DNA of 64,000 nt from Robertkochia marina (GCF_004799345.1 NZ_SSMC01000001.1:1-64000); one strand, 5' to 3'; shown: positions 36,277 through 46,107, counted from the first letter of the stretch. The notes: generated by a model from the sequence alone, not told the origin. A program made the numbers and translations.

Positions 36277-39072
36277 TTACCTCCTGTAATACCTCATCCT
36301 TCCTGAATTGCCCGGACGTTTTCCACCAAACTGATCAAACTTCCAGGTCATGGTAACCATGAAATACTGGGTAAGTACCGTTCCCTGGGAATCCTGAACA
36401 AAATCAACCCCGGTGGTTCTTTGGGTATTAATATTCTGGTTGAGCAGGTCATAAGCCATCACCTTCAGGCTGGCCTGTTTTTTAAACAACTCCACCCCCA
36501 GGGTCATATTCCAGAACAAGGCATCTTTATCAAAAGATTCACTCACATTTCCGTTGTAGGTATAGGTAATATCATTACCCCAGATAATATTCTCCGGCCA
36601 ATAAGTAGTGGTTCGCAGACCGGCATTGTGGGTCACGAAATTCACATCTTCAAACCGATCAAGGCTATATCGCGTATCATTATACCTAAAACTGTACTGA
36701 GGTTCTATTTCCATCATTTCGTTCCAGGAAAAGGTAGTTGAAGCCCTGATACCAGGAGCGCTGGTCTCTGTTTCCAGTTGAACCCCGTTAGAAAAATTAA
36801 TAACCTTACTGATACTATAATTCGGATCCAGACGCAGGCTTAGCGTATAATTATCTTTCTTCTTTAACTGTTTATTGTACCCAATACCCACACCAAAATT
36901 GTAAGCCCCGTCAACATTGGTAAATGCTGTGGTTCTCAGGAAATTTTCATCGGTAGTAGTAAGAGCCACCACCTGATCTTCACTATAACTACCCCCGGCA
37001 TAAATAAAGAACCCCTGCCCGCTCTTCCAATCGTAATTATTGAAGTTTAGATTGAACCTGTGCGTCAATTCCGGATCGAGGTTCGGGTTACCCACTACGA
37101 TATTCAAAGGATTACTTACATCAGGAATGGGTTGAAGCTGCCCTACCGAGGGTACGTTTATATTTGGAAAATACCCCATAAAGATCCGCGTGTTCTTTCC
37201 TACACCCAGACCGGCCCTGAACTGCAGCAGGAAATTTTCGTAGGCCTTCGAAAAGGAAATGCCTTGCAGAAAATCTTCGTTTCTCAGATCATTGCGCTGA
37301 AACACTCCCTCAAGACTGATAAAATTCCGGTTCTTACGATAGGATATTCCCAGTGACGGACTTTGACGGATATTACGAAATTCAAAGTCAGAACTTTGCA
37401 AGGTGTTAAAACTGGTATAACCCCCGGTATTTTCATCAAAATCAAATACCTCCCTGATATTCTTCTGCTCATTGAGTTCATAGTTGTACTCAAACTCTAA
37501 CCGCAAAGCTTTAGAAAGAGGAAAACGATAATCTAATTCAATACCATACTGATCTTCTGCGTTGTTTACGGTAGTTTCCTGGTTTAGCAGCACTAAGGAC
37601 GGATCTGTACCAAATACCTCCCGGCGGCTGTTCTGACGTCCTAAATTCACAGTGGTACTATTATCGTTAGAGATAGTAAGCCTCACGAACTGCCCAAGGG
37701 TATCTAATCGTTTAAAGAAATCTACACGATTGTTGTAATTTCTGTTTTCTCCATTAGACCAATTCGTGGTTTGATTCTCGTTGGCCGTCACCTGTTGCTC
37801 ATCAAAGCTACGGGTAGTATTCTCATTAAACGTCTTGGTATTGTTCACCGTCATAGCAGGACGAACCGAGATCTGGAAACTCTCACTCAGATTATACTCA
37901 AGATCGCCACTCAAACGGTGAGAATTGGAGCTTCCACGGGTAGAAGTTACATCTTCGGTAAAGAAGGTATTGTCAGGCAACAAATTCTCTCTGAGGGTAC
38001 GCTGATCATTAAAATTCTCACTGTTTCCATAAAAGTAATTGCTACTTAACTCATACTTATCCTTTTCAGCATTAGCATAACTGGCTCCGGCATTGGTAGA
38101 GGTAGTAATCCCCTGGTTACCTCCAAAATTGATACCGTTTATATTGAAAGAATCTCCTCGCCCCGTACCTCTGCCGGAAACCCGCACATTTCTAATATTA
38201 CCTCCTACAGCCTCAAAAACCTCATCTGTTGAAAAGCCCGGACTATTCACGTTGTTTGAAGCTGCCAAAACACTAAACCGCTGGGTATTATTAAAATAAT
38301 TAAGCAGACCACTGGCCTGGTAGCGATCATCTGTACCATAGCCTGCCGCCATTCTTCCGAAAACTCCTTTATTGCGATCTTTTTTCACGGTCAGGTTAAT
38401 GGTCTTATTTTCGCCATCAGCCTGGTCTCCTGTAAATTCCTCTGTTCTTGTTTTGGTATCGGTGATCTGAATCTTTTCGATCACATCTTTTGGCAAACTT
38501 CGGGTAGCCACCTTTGGGTCGCTGTCAAAAAACACCTGTCCGTTCACCAATACCCTGTTAACAGGCTTCCCGTTCACGGTAATATTTCCATTGAGATCAA
38601 CCTGTACCCCGGGCAGTTTCTTCAACACATCTTCTACAGAAGCATCGGGCCGGGTCTTGAATGAATTGGCATTAAATTCCAGGGTGTCCTTTTTGATCTG
38701 TATGGGCACACGCTCACCAACCACATCTACCCCTTCCAACTGCTCTGCCTGTATCTCCAGTAAAAAATCTCCTAAAGCCAGGGTACGTTGGTCGAGCGTC
38801 AGACTTCTTGACTGCGGCTGGTAGCCGTTATAGGAAACATAGAGTTTTACCCGGGGCTCCTGAGTATTAAAGGCAAGGTCAAAGTCGCCTGTTTTACCGG
38901 TAATGGTGTATGAAATAAGACTGGAATCTTTTAAGCTCTCGGCATAAATGGTGGAGGCCTCCAGGGCTTGCTTATTAGCAGCATCCATTACTTTTCCGGT
39001 GATGTGAAATTCCTGGGCAATGATAACATTACTCCCCAACAGGAAGCATAGAAGCAGGTAAAGGTTTCTCAT
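36277..39072 (-). CDS. Outer-membrane beta-barrel TonB-dependent receptor
   Basis: A 931-residue protein with a signal peptide (1-20), a carboxypeptidase-regulatory-like domain (about 22-105, 'FHITGKVMDAANKQALEA'), a plug region ('DVLKKLPGVQVDLNGNITVNGKPVNRVLVNG') and an outer-membrane barrel. The shape matches the 'outer membrane beta-barrel family' of Bacteroidetes TonB-linked proteins. It lacks a SusD partner, so it is not a SusC type. The cargo is unknown. It lies alone, downstream of der with a 180-base gap. Confidence 0.9.
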   Translation of the reverse strand: MRNLYLLLCFLLGSNVIIAQEFHITGKVMDAANKQALEASTIYAESLKDSSLISYTITGKTGDFDLAFNTQEPRVKLYVSYNGYQPQSRSLTLDQRTLALGDFLLEIQAEQLEGVDVVGERVPIQIKKDTLEFNANSFKTRPDASVEDVLKKLPGVQVDLNGNITVNGKPVNRVLVNGQVFFDSDPKVATRSLPKDVIEKIQITDTKTRTEEFTGDQADGENKTINLTVKKDRNKGVFGRMAAGYGTDDRYQASGLLNYFNNTQRFSVLAASNNVNSPGFSTDEVFEAVGGNIRNVRVSGRGTGRGDSFNINGINFGGNQGITTSTNAGASYANAEKDKYELSSNYFYGNSENFNDQRTLRENLLPDNTFFTEDVTSTRGSSNSHRLSGDLEYNLSESFQISVRPAMTVNNTKTFNENTTRSFDEQQVTANENQTTNWSNGENRNYNNRVDFFKRLDTLGQFVRLTISNDNSTTVNLGRQNSRREVFGTDPSLVLLNQETTVNNAEDQYGIELDYRFPLSKALRLEFEYNYELNEQKNIREVFDFDENTGGYTSFNTLQSSDFEFRNIRQSPSLGISYRKNRNFISLEGVFQRNDLRNEDFLQGISFSKAYENFLLQFRAGLGVGKNTRIFMGYFPNINVPSVGQLQPIPDVSNPLNIVVGNPNLDPELTHRFNLNFNNYDWKSGQGFFIYAGGSYSEDQVVALTTTDENFLRTTAFTNVDGAYNFGVGIGYNKQLKKKDNYTLSLRLDPNYSISKVINFSNGVQLETETSAPGIRASTTFSWNEMMEIEPQYSFRYNDTRYSLDRFEDVNFVTHNAGLRTTTYWPENIIWGNDITYTYNGNVSESFDKDALFWNMTLGVELFKKQASLKVMAYDLLNQNINTQRTTGVDFVQDSQGTVLTQYFMVTMTWKFDQFGGKRPGNSGRMRYYRR

Positions 39073-39254
39073 GTATTTGGCGTTAATTCAGATTAGACCG
39101 GTTCCTGTACCGATGGTTTAACGGGGGAATGTTAAAATCATCAAAAAAGGCACAGCGCCTTATAATCGGACAAGGTTCCGGACATTGGCGACCGAAATTA
39201 ATACCCACACTCTAAACTGCATGTTAAAGTAATCAGAAATATTCGGGAAAAAAC

Positions 39255-40559
39255 CTACTTCTTACGAAGATACACCTGTACAGGTACCCCATGAAAATCA
39301 AAATTCTGACGAAGCTTGTTCTCCAGGAATCTTTTGTAGGGATCTCTCACATACTGCGGAAGGTTCGCGAAGAAAGCAAATTGAGGGGTTGGGGTTGGCA
39401 GTTGCGTACAGAACTTGATCTTTACGTACTTCCCTTTATGTGCCGGCGGCGGATTATGTTCTATGATAGGCAGCATTACATCATTGAGCTTGGATGTTGA
39501 AATGCGCTTGGTTTTATTTTTATACACCTCCACGGCCGTTTCAATAGCCTTATAGATACGTTGTTTGGTGAGGGCAGACATGAAAATGACAGGCACGTCT
39601 GTGAAAGGCTCGATCTCCTTCCTGATCCGGTTCTCAAACTCTTTCATGGTATTGGTTTCCTTTTCAACCAGGTCCCATTTATTCACCAGGATCACGATCC
39701 CTTTTTTGTTACGCTCAGCGAGCCAGAATATATTCTGATCTTGTTTCTCAAATCCTCTTGTGGCATCAACCACCAGCAGGCAGACATCACTGTGTTCAAT
39801 GGCCCTTACCGAGCGCATGACAGTATAGAATTCAAGGTCTTCTTTCACCTTGGCCTTACGACGAATTCCGGCGGTGTCGACCAGGCTGAATTCAAAGCCA
39901 AAACGATTGTATCGGGTATCAACGCTATCGCGTGTAGTACCGGCAATATCAGTTACGATATAGCGCTCCTCCCCTAGGAGAGCGTTTATAAATGACGACT
40001 TCCCTGCATTGGGTCTACCCACCACAGCAAACCTTGGCAGGTCTTCCTCTTCTTCTTCCACATTCTCAGGAAGGCCTTCTACCACGGCATCGAGTAATTC
40101 TCCGGTACCGCTACCGTTAATACTTGAAATGGTATAATAATCTCCCAGTCCCAGAGCATAGAATTCTACCGCATCAGCAGCCCTCATGGCATTGTCAACT
40201 TTATTTACAGCAACGAACACAGGCTTATCTACCTGTCTGAGCAGTTGGGCAACCTCTTCATCCATCCCTGTAACACCGGTTTCCACATCGACCACAAAGA
40301 CGATCACATCGGCTTCATCGATAGCCAGTTCTACCTGTTTGTCGATCTCCTTCTCAAAAATATCCTCACTACCCACTACGTAGCCCCCGGTATCGATCAA
40401 AGAAAATTCCCTGCCGTTCCAGTCGCTTCGTCCATAATGCCGGTCACGGGTAACACCGCTCATCTCATCAACGATGGCGTCACGACGCTTGATCATACGG
40501 TTAAATAAGGTAGATTTCCCAACATTAGGTCTTCCTACTATGGCTACGATTCCACTCAT
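39255..40559 (-). CDS. der: Ribosome-associated GTPase Der (EngA)
   Basis: A 434-residue protein with two GTPase domains in tandem and a C-terminal KH-like domain, the defining layout of Der, which assists maturation of the large ribosomal subunit. The first domain has 'GRPNVGKST', 'DTGG' and 'NKVD', the second has 'GRPNAGKSS', 'DTAG' and 'NKWD'. The start at 40559 (MSGIVAIVG) is used, not the longer frame from 40592, since the latter adds 11 residues that fall in the promoter region. Confidence 0.97.
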   Translation of the reverse strand: MSGIVAIVGRPNVGKSTLFNRMIKRRDAIVDEMSGVTRDRHYGRSDWNGREFSLIDTGGYVVGSEDIFEKEIDKQVELAIDEADVIVFVVDVETGVTGMDEEVAQLLRQVDKPVFVAVNKVDNAMRAADAVEFYALGLGDYYTISSINGSGTGELLDAVVEGLPENVEEEEEDLPRFAVVGRPNAGKSSFINALLGEERYIVTDIAGTTRDSVDTRYNRFGFEFSLVDTAGIRRKAKVKEDLEFYTVMRSVRAIEHSDVCLLVVDATRGFEKQDQNIFWLAERNKKGIVILVNKWDLVEKETNTMKEFENRIRKEIEPFTDVPVIFMSALTKQRIYKAIETAVEVYKNKTKRISTSKLNDVMLPIIEHNPPPAHKGKYVKIKFCTQLPTPTPQFAFFANLPQYVRDPYKRFLENKLRQNFDFHGVPVQVYLRKK

Positions 40560-40577
40560 AAAAAATAAATTAGTGCG

Positions 40578-40611
40578 CAAAGGTACGCACAATGACTTTA
40601 AGTTAAAACAA
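40578..40611 (-). promoter_or_regulatory. Promoter of der
   Basis: On the minus strand TTG at 40611-40609, a 23-base spacer and TACCTTTG at 40585-40578. The -7 box is a full match; the spacer is at the long end of the accepted range. Confidence 0.45.
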
Positions 40612-40762
40612 TTAATACTTCTACTGTTAAGACCATGATCAAAATGTTGAATATCTGTGTGCCGGTAGCTTAATTATTAAAATTTTGCAGGCTTACTCTT
40701 AAAAATTTGAACACATTTCAAAAATAATGCAATAATCTGATTATCAATTATTTATGTTTTAC

Positions 40763-40770
40763 TAAATTTG
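40763..40770 (+). promoter_or_regulatory. -7 box of the SYLF-domain gene
   Basis: TAAATTTG, a full match to TAnnTTTG, 39 bases before the ATG at 40810. Transcription would start after the alternative ATG at 40768, so the later start is preferred. Confidence 0.5.
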
Positions 40771-40809
40771 GTTTTCATTAACAGAACAACGAAAAAAAAT
40801 CAGAACATT

Positions 40810-41352
40810 ATGAGCAGTCTAAAAACAATGCTGTTGGTTGTTTTTTTAGGAGTTTTTTCCCTAAACGCCACAGGACAGACCACTAAAGACAAAAAGATCA
40901 TGCTGGATGCCGAAGATGCCAAGCAGACATTAATTGCTGAAGACCCAGGCATAGAGGAAATGTTCAACAATTCAGTAGGTTATGCCATCTTTCCCAATGT
41001 CGGAAAAGGAGGATTTGTCGTTGGAGGGGCTTCCGGGAACGGAGTGGTTTATGAAAATGGTAAAGCTATAGGTTCTGCACGTCTTACCAAGATGAATGTA
41101 GGGCTTCAGGCTGGCGGACAAGCCCTTATACAGGTCATTTTCTTTGAAACCGCCAATGAACTGGAAGAATTTAAAAAAGGTAAATTCAAGTTTGATGCGG
41201 GCGCCTCTGCCGTTGCTCTTGAGCAGGGCGAGTCCTATCAACCTTCCTATTCAGAAGGAGTAGCTGTAGTTACCCATTCAAAAGGAGGTCTGATGGCCGA
41301 TGTTTCGGTAGGAGGGCAAAAATTTCAATACACCCCCTTTGAAGAACAATAA
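40810..41352 (+). CDS. SYLF-domain (YSC84-like) secreted protein
   Basis: A 180-residue protein with a signal peptide (1-22, MSSLKTMLLVVFLGVFSLNA) and a SYLF domain: 'AVGYAIFPNVGKGGFVVGGASGNGVVY'-type segment (here NNSVGYAIFPNVGKGG), 'MNVGLQAGGQALIQVIFFE' and 'AGASAVALEQGE'. SYLF proteins bind phosphoinositides in eukaryotes; in bacteria the function is unclear. A single transcription unit, converging on era with a shared terminator. Confidence 0.9.
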   Translation: MSSLKTMLLVVFLGVFSLNATGQTTKDKKIMLDAEDAKQTLIAEDPGIEEMFNNSVGYAIFPNVGKGGFVVGGASGNGVVYENGKAIGSARLTKMNVGLQAGGQALIQVIFFETANELEEFKKGKFKFDAGASAVALEQGESYQPSYSEGVAVVTHSKGGLMADVSVGGQKFQYTPFEEQ

Positions 41353-41393
41353 GGAATGATCAATGATTTATGAAAAAGGAAATGGATGAAACT

Positions 41394-41409
41394 CCCGGCT
41401 TTGGCCGGG
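41394..41409. terminator. Terminator between the SYLF gene and era
   Basis: Hairpin CCCGGC-TTTG-GCCGGG followed by seven T. It is in the right orientation for the SYLF gene; the era stop codon lies 5 bases beyond it, so it may serve both genes. Confidence 0.8.
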
Positions 41410-41413
41410 TTTT

Positions 41414-42301
41414 TTATTTCTGGTCATACCCAAAACGACGAAGCTGCCTTTGGTCTGACCTCCAGTTTTTATTGACCTTGACGTACATTTCCAGGTGTAC
41501 CTGTTTCCCGAAAAACTTCTCAAGGTCTTCCCGGGCCTGAATACCCACCTTTTTAATGGCGGCACCCTTATGCCCTATGATGATACCTTTCTGGGTTTCA
41601 CGCTCCACCATAATAACCGAACGAATTCGAATAATGTCTTCATCCTCCAGGAACTCTTCCGTTTCAACTTCCACCGCATAAGGGATCTCCTTTTTATAGT
41701 TTAGGAGGATCTTCTCGCGTATGGCTTCATTGACAAAAAACCGTTCCGGCTTATCGGTGATCTGATCTTTCGGATAAAAAGGCGGAGATTCCGGAAGCAG
41801 CTCAACAATTCTTGAGAATACCACTTCAACGTTGAAATTCTCCAGGGCAGATATCGGGTAGATCTCTGCTTTAGGCAGGGCTTCTTTCCAATAGTCCACC
41901 TGGCTCTCCAGGGTTTCCTGATCGCTTTTATCGATCTTATTCAGCAGAAGCAACACCGGCACCTTAGAGTTTTCCAGTTTCTTAAAGAAAGACTCATCCT
42001 TCAGGGCCTTCTCTCCTACCTCTACCATATAAAGCAACACATCTGCGTCATCAAAGGCCGAACGCACGAACTCCATCATGGATTTCTGCAATTCATAGGC
42101 AGGTTTAATCACTCCGGGAGTATCTGAGATTACTACCTGAAAGTCATCCCCGTTCACGATCCCGAAGATCCGGTGACGCGTGGTTTGGGCCTTGGAGGTG
42201 ATTATAGAAAGTTTTTCGCCTATAAAGGCGTTCATCAGGGTCGATTTCCCCACATTGGGGTTCCCTATAATATTTACAAATCCTGCTTTATGCGTACTCA
42301 T
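41414..42301 (-). CDS. era: GTPase Era
   Basis: A 295-residue GTPase that binds 16S rRNA during small-subunit assembly. The G motifs are 'GNPNVGKST', 'DTPG' and 'NKID', and the C-terminal KH domain ('REKILLNYKKEIPYAVEVE', 'GHKGAAIKKVGIQAREDLEKFFGKQVHLEMYVKV') is complete. It overlaps the upstream symporter gene by 14 bases, so the two are co-transcribed. Confidence 0.98.
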   Translation of the reverse strand: MSTHKAGFVNIIGNPNVGKSTLMNAFIGEKLSIITSKAQTTRHRIFGIVNGDDFQVVISDTPGVIKPAYELQKSMMEFVRSAFDDADVLLYMVEVGEKALKDESFFKKLENSKVPVLLLLNKIDKSDQETLESQVDYWKEALPKAEIYPISALENFNVEVVFSRIVELLPESPPFYPKDQITDKPERFFVNEAIREKILLNYKKEIPYAVEVETEEFLEDEDIIRIRSVIMVERETQKGIIIGHKGAAIKKVGIQAREDLEKFFGKQVHLEMYVKVNKNWRSDQRQLRRFGYDQK

Positions 42302-43661
42302 GTTCTTTTTTTGAGAAATAGGCCTTCATATTAGCATTGATATGGGGTGCCAGGTACAGTACGGCGATCATATTAGGAATGCTCATTACGGCAAAGGCCA
42401 GGTCGATCATGTTAATGACCAGATCAAGGGAAGCAACTGCAGCAAAAATAATACTTATAATGTAAATGTGGTTGTAATATCCTCCTATCTTTTTACTCCC
42501 GGTAAGAAAGGTGAGGCATTTGGTACCATAGTACGAATAGGTAAATAGGGTTGATATCGCAAATACCACTACCAGGATCATCAGAAACTCTGCTCCCCAT
42601 CCAAAAAGTGAACGCTCAAATGCTAAAAGCGTCAGGGTGATCCCGTTGCTTTCAGATTCGAGATATACCCCACTCACCAGGATGATCAAAGCGGTGATGG
42701 TACAAATGACGATCGTATCTATAAAAGGACCCAGCATGGCTACCAGACCTTCCTGTACAGGCTCGGTGGTTTTTGATTGTCCGTGATACATGGGCGCATT
42801 TCCTACACCGGATTCACTGGAGAAGACCGCACGGCGAATTCCCAGAAGGATCATCCCCCAAAGTCCACCCTGCACCATGGTCTCCACATTAAAGGCTTCG
42901 GTAAAGATCAGGCCCAACGATGGCAGGATCTGATCAATATTGGTTACAATGATCAGTACGGCAGCAAGCAGATACAAGGCCACCATCCATGGTACCAGAG
43001 ATGCCGAAGCTTTGGCAATATTCTTTAGCCCTCCGAAGATTACAAAGGAGGTAATGATCACCAGGATCACTCCGATAATAGCACGCCATGAGAATTCACC
43101 GAACATGGCAATGTTTTGATCAGGCTGCACAACAGCGATCAGGGTTTCGGTAAGTTGGTTAACCGTAAAAACCGGCAAAACTCCTACCAGACCAGCAATC
43201 GAGAAAACAACAGCAAGAGGCTTCCCGTAACGTCCCAACCCATTGGTTAAAACATACATTGGCCCCCCTAACACATTTCCATCCTCCTCCCTGGTACGGA
43301 ACATCACTGCCAGTGAGCAGGAATAGAATTTTATACACATCCCGATAAGAGCTGTCATCCACATCCAGAATACCACTCCCGGGCCACCGTGATGAATGGC
43401 AATGGCCACCCCGGAGATATTACCCAAACCTACTGTTGCTGCTACGGCAGCTGCCAGTGCCTGATAATGACTCACGTCGCCGGGATCACCTTTTTTATCG
43501 TGTTTCCCTGCAGTGATCTCCAGGGCATGTTTAAAATAACGATAGGGTTTAAAGCGGGAATAAAAAACGAGGAAGGTACCTCCCCCGATCACAAAAATGA
43601 GCATTAACCATTCGGCAATTCCAATTAGCTGACTCGTAAGTCCTTCCAGGTATTCAAGCAT
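42288..43661 (-). CDS. AGCS-family sodium:alanine symporter
   Basis: A 457-residue integral membrane protein with about ten membrane segments. The family pattern is clear: 'HYQALAAAVAATVGLGNISGVAIAIHHGGPGVVFWMWMTALIGM' and 'GILLGIRRAVFSSESGVGNAPMYHG', where the latter is the conserved G-x-RR..fSNEaG region. It imports alanine or a related small amino acid with sodium. It is the first gene of the pair with era; a variant (VFSSESG rather than FSNEAG) is seen in the central motif. Confidence 0.93.
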   Translation of the reverse strand: MLEYLEGLTSQLIGIAEWLMLIFVIGGGTFLVFYSRFKPYRYFKHALEITAGKHDKKGDPGDVSHYQALAAAVAATVGLGNISGVAIAIHHGGPGVVFWMWMTALIGMCIKFYSCSLAVMFRTREEDGNVLGGPMYVLTNGLGRYGKPLAVVFSIAGLVGVLPVFTVNQLTETLIAVVQPDQNIAMFGEFSWRAIIGVILVIITSFVIFGGLKNIAKASASLVPWMVALYLLAAVLIIVTNIDQILPSLGLIFTEAFNVETMVQGGLWGMILLGIRRAVFSSESGVGNAPMYHGQSKTTEPVQEGLVAMLGPFIDTIVICTITALIILVSGVYLESESNGITLTLLAFERSLFGWGAEFLMILVVVFAISTLFTYSYYGTKCLTFLTGSKKIGGYYNHIYIISIIFAAVASLDLVINMIDLAFAVMSIPNMIAVLYLAPHINANMKAYFSKKEHEYA

Positions 43662-43749
43662 AGGTCAAGTTGGGTTTTCGGGTGTCTACATTATTTTCGG
43701 GAGGTTAAAATAGTCATTTTAGGAGAATATGGGGCAATTCTGTTAGACA

Positions 43750-43805
43750 GTTATGCGGTTATGCGGTTATGCGGTTATGCGGTTATGCGGTTATGCGGTT
43801 ATGCG
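43750..43805. repeat. Second array of seven GTTATGCG units
   Basis: Seven exact copies, identical to the array at 18461-18516, and followed by the same AACAAATGAAAAATAATC stretch and a type-1 element. Confidence 0.95.
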
Positions 43806-43820
43806 AACAAATGAAAAATA

Positions 43821-43860
43821 ATCATCTTTGTGAATATCACGATGTGTGATGTGGCGATCC
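43821..43860 (+). repeat. Type-1 hairpin element, copy e (diverged)
   Basis: ATCATCTTTGTGA, stem ATCAC-GATGT-GTGAT, then GTGGCGATCC. The outer blocks carry several changes from copy b, while the stem still pairs. Confidence 0.55.
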
Positions 43861-44254
43861 CATTATACATACATCCGGGGTTGACTAAACTGACACACCT
43901 TCTCCGGTTTTGCAACGCAAAACCACCTCCCCCTTGCCAACAGGGAGGGGATTTTACTTCTGACAAGCTCTTTGTGAAGAAGGCTTCTATATCTAAATCC
44001 ACCAAGAGTTAGAAACACACCCTCCCTGGAAATGAGGGGGCCACAGGCCGGGGTGGTTGGCCAATTACTTCATCCATACTTTTAGAATTAAGATCCGTCA
44101 ATGGCAGCCAGCCTTTCGGCAAACAGGGCCATGTAATGCCTGTGACGATCTGCTGAAATATAGTGCTGGCAGATACCGGTAAAAAAAATTCAAAGGACAA
44201 CGCTTTCAAAATGAATACCCTGCAATTGACCTGGAAATTTATTTTGACTCATAC

Positions 44255-44286
44255 TTGTTTTGCATTAATTAATATTCGTATGTTTG
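44255..44286 (+). promoter_or_regulatory. Promoter of the initiator tRNA
   Basis: TTG at 44255-44257, a 21-base spacer and TATGTTTG at 44279-44286, a full match to the TTG / TAnnTTTG pattern, ending 10 bases before the tRNA. Confidence 0.65.
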
Positions 44287-44296
44287 CAGTCCACAT

Positions 44297-44369
<73 letters not shown>

Positions 44370-44374
44370 CTACC

Positions 44375-44402
44375 AAAACCGGTTTCGAGAGAAACCGGTT
44401 TT
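44375..44402 (+). terminator. Terminator of the initiator tRNA
   Basis: Perfect 12-bp hairpin AAAACCGGTTTC-GAGA-GAAACCGGTTTT followed by further T. Related inverted copies of this region occur at 44448 and 44636. Confidence 0.9.
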
Positions 44403-44447
44403 TTTATGCCCTAACGTGAGCAAAGCTTGCTTTAGCGAAACGGAAGG

Positions 44448-44492
44448 GCATAAAAAACCAGGCCTTGCGGAGCAAGCCCCGGTTTTGGTAGT
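44448..44492 (-). repeat. Inverted copy 1 of the tRNA terminator segment
   Basis: On the minus strand it reads TACCAAAACCGG, a stem around GGCTTGC-TCC-GCAAGGCC, then TGGTTTTTTATGCCC. The tRNA 3' region reads TACCAAAACCGG, its own stem, then GGTTTTTTTATGCCC. So both ends match while the hairpin differs. Confidence 0.75.
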
Positions 44493-44635
44493 AAGCTTCC
44501 ACCCAAGGTCCGCCGAGCAAAGCGAGGCACTCCAGCGTATCACCAACGAGAAATTCCAATACACAAACTCCAAAAGGGCGAAGAAGCAAAGGAGCGAAGA
44601 AGCAAAGAGGATATACCTGTTTCAGCCGGATAACG

Positions 44636-44680
44636 GGCATAAAAAACCAGGCCTTGCGGAGCAAGCCCCGGTTTTGGTAT
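44636..44680 (-). repeat. Inverted copy 2 of the tRNA terminator segment
   Basis: Identical over about 45 bases to the copy at 44448-44492 and in the same orientation. The following sequence (AAATTCCAATA, ATCCAGCG or CTCCAGCG) is also shared between the two units. Confidence 0.85.
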
Positions 44681-44681
44681 T

Positions 44682-44747
44682 GCCAGCGCGCCGCCTGGCC
44701 CCTTCACTAAAACGGTCCACCGGACCGTTTCTTAACGTTCGGTCCTC
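44682..44747 (-). repeat. Variable-stem intergenic element, copy 6
   Basis: On the minus strand: ACCGAACGTTAAG, a perfect 9-bp inverted repeat at 44710-44730 (AAACGGTCC / GGACCGTTT), then TAGTGAAGGGGCCAGGCGG and GCGCGCTGGC. The right flank matches copy 3 and copy 4 closely; the stem does not. Confidence 0.75.
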
Positions 44748-45100
44748 CACCGGGTCCAACGACCGAGTGGAACGAGGGAGTTAATCCAGCGAATTACCAA
44801 TAAGAAATTCCAATAAACAAATTCCACTTTGTACTCCGTAGCTTTAGCGAAGGAGTAAAAAAGCTAAGCTATAATATAGCAAAGTTGTCATCCCGATGGT
44901 TCGGCATAGTAATGTAGAAATCGTAACACTGCGCATCAGTTACCCGATTCGCCTCTCTATGCTTTCACATTAGCCTTAATAAGCTTCGGTAATTTTTCGA
45001 CCAACTGCACACATCGGCGATGAGTTATTGAGATAAATTGACCCTCGTCATTGCCTAATGCGCTGAAAACAAATACTTTATGAAGATAAATCATACTGTT

Positions 45101-45544
45101 ATGAGACACTTCTATTATATTTTTTTGGTAGTTGTATTCGGTTTTACAATTACTACCTCCTGTTCAAGTGATGACGATGTTGAATCAACTTTTTTAGAAC
45201 GATACGAGGGGACTGTTTGGCAAATTGCGGTTGATGAATCCTATAGCGATTATTTAATGTTTCACAATGACGAGTCTGCTCCTTTTGAAGTATGGTCTTC
45301 GTTGAATGGGGGAGATTGTTATGAAAACGATATTTTTAAGTTGGATGACTTTGATACGACCATCACTGAAAACTCTGAAGAAGTTTTAGAGATTACCCTT
45401 ATCAGCGGGGATGTTTGGTTATTTAAAGTGGAAGAAAATTCCATGGTCTGGACCTGGAAAACGGTGGATTCAGGAGAGACGATCTTCACTTTAGAAAAGC
45501 AAAATTCAGAAGTTGTAGATGACTTAACGATGTGCACCCAGTAA
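45101..45544 (+). CDS. Small lipoprotein, first of a tandem pair
   Basis: A 147-residue protein with a signal peptide and lipobox (TITTSC, Cys about 21) followed by SSDDD, typical of exported Bacteroidetes lipoproteins. The rest is rich in acidic and aromatic residues ('FLERYEGTVWQIAVDESYSDYLMFHNDESAPFE'), with 'MCTQ' at the end. An upstream ATG at 45080 is in frame, but the paralogue aligns from MRHFY, so 45101 is used. Its neighbour at 45652 is a paralogue with the same layout. No family is recognised. Confidence 0.8.
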   Translation: MRHFYYIFLVVVFGFTITTSCSSDDDVESTFLERYEGTVWQIAVDESYSDYLMFHNDESAPFEVWSSLNGGDCYENDIFKLDDFDTTITENSEEVLEITLISGDVWLFKVEENSMVWTWKTVDSGETIFTLEKQNSEVVDDLTMCTQ

Positions 45545-45651
45545 TTTTTCGACCAACGGCACTTACAGCCACTGATTCTTTCACAGAAATTGACCCCCAT
45601 CATTACCTACCCTTCTGTTCCTGAATAATTTAAGTGTTAAAATCTACTATT

Positions 45652-46107
45652 ATGAGGCACTTCTATTTCACTATTTTGGTAATTGTATTCGGGTTTACCA
45701 TTACCACATCCTGTTCAAGTGACGACGATGAGATGACCCCTGTTGTTGAACCCACTTTTTTAGAACTACACCAAGGCACCCTCTGGCAGATTGCGATCAA
45801 TGAATTCAACAGTGAATATTTAATGTTTCACAATGACGCGTCTGTTCCTTTTGAACAGTGGTTATTAATCTATGGAGCGGGGTGTTATGAACATTCCAAT
45901 TATAAGTTGAGTGACTTTGATGCAACCATCACTGAAAATACAGAGGAATATTTAGAGATCACCTTTAACAGCGGACATGTTTGGCTATTTGCAGTGGAAG
46001 AAGACCTGATGATTTGGGTAGATGTAACTACCGAAGGGATCTACAACTATATTTATGAGAAACAAGATTCAGCAATAGTAGATGACTTAGTCATGTGTAC
46101 CCAGTAG
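45652..46107 (+). CDS. Small lipoprotein, second of a tandem pair
   Basis: A 151-residue paralogue of the previous protein: the same signal peptide (MRHFYFTILVIVFGFTITTSC), the same 'YLMFHND' and 'TITENTEE' segments, and 'VDDLVMCTQ' at the end. The longer start at 45634 is in frame but lies in the shared leader. The first 60 bases after the preceding gene's stop repeat the leader upstream of that gene, so a whole gene unit was duplicated. Function unknown. Confidence 0.8.
   Translation: MRHFYFTILVIVFGFTITTSCSSDDDEMTPVVEPTFLELHQGTLWQIAINEFNSEYLMFHNDASVPFEQWLLIYGAGCYEHSNYKLSDFDATITENTEEYLEITFNSGHVWLFAVEEDLMIWVDVTTEGIYNYIYEKQDSAIVDDLVMCTQ

Larger units (their letters stand above)
43662..44254. 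other. Repeat-rich stretch between the symporter and the initiator tRNA
   Basis: About 600 bases without a believable gene. It holds the second GTTATGCG array, a degenerate type-1 element (43821-43860), CCTCCC/GGGAGG inverted segments (43925-43953) and a TTGACC-rich lead into the tRNA promoter. Overlapping opposite-strand frames here are repeat-driven. Confidence 0.6.
44403..45100. other. Tandemly duplicated repeat region after the initiator tRNA
   Basis: About 700 bases without a convincing gene. It contains two direct copies of a unit of roughly 190 bases (44448-44635 and 44636-44825), a variable-stem element, and from 44990 a leader that is repeated after the first small lipoprotein gene. 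The opposite-strand frames that encode LLRKAWFFMP-like peptides lie on the repeated units. Confidence 0.65.

Noticed and set aside
40768-40809. Longer start for the SYLF-domain protein
   Set aside because: The ATG at 40768 lies within the -7 box and before the likely transcription start; the signal peptide begins at 40810.
44370-44784. Overlapping frames on both strands after the initiator tRNA, encoding repeated LLRKAWFFMP-like peptides
   Set aside because: They follow the duplicated terminator repeats exactly; the peptide repetition reflects DNA repetition, not a protein family.
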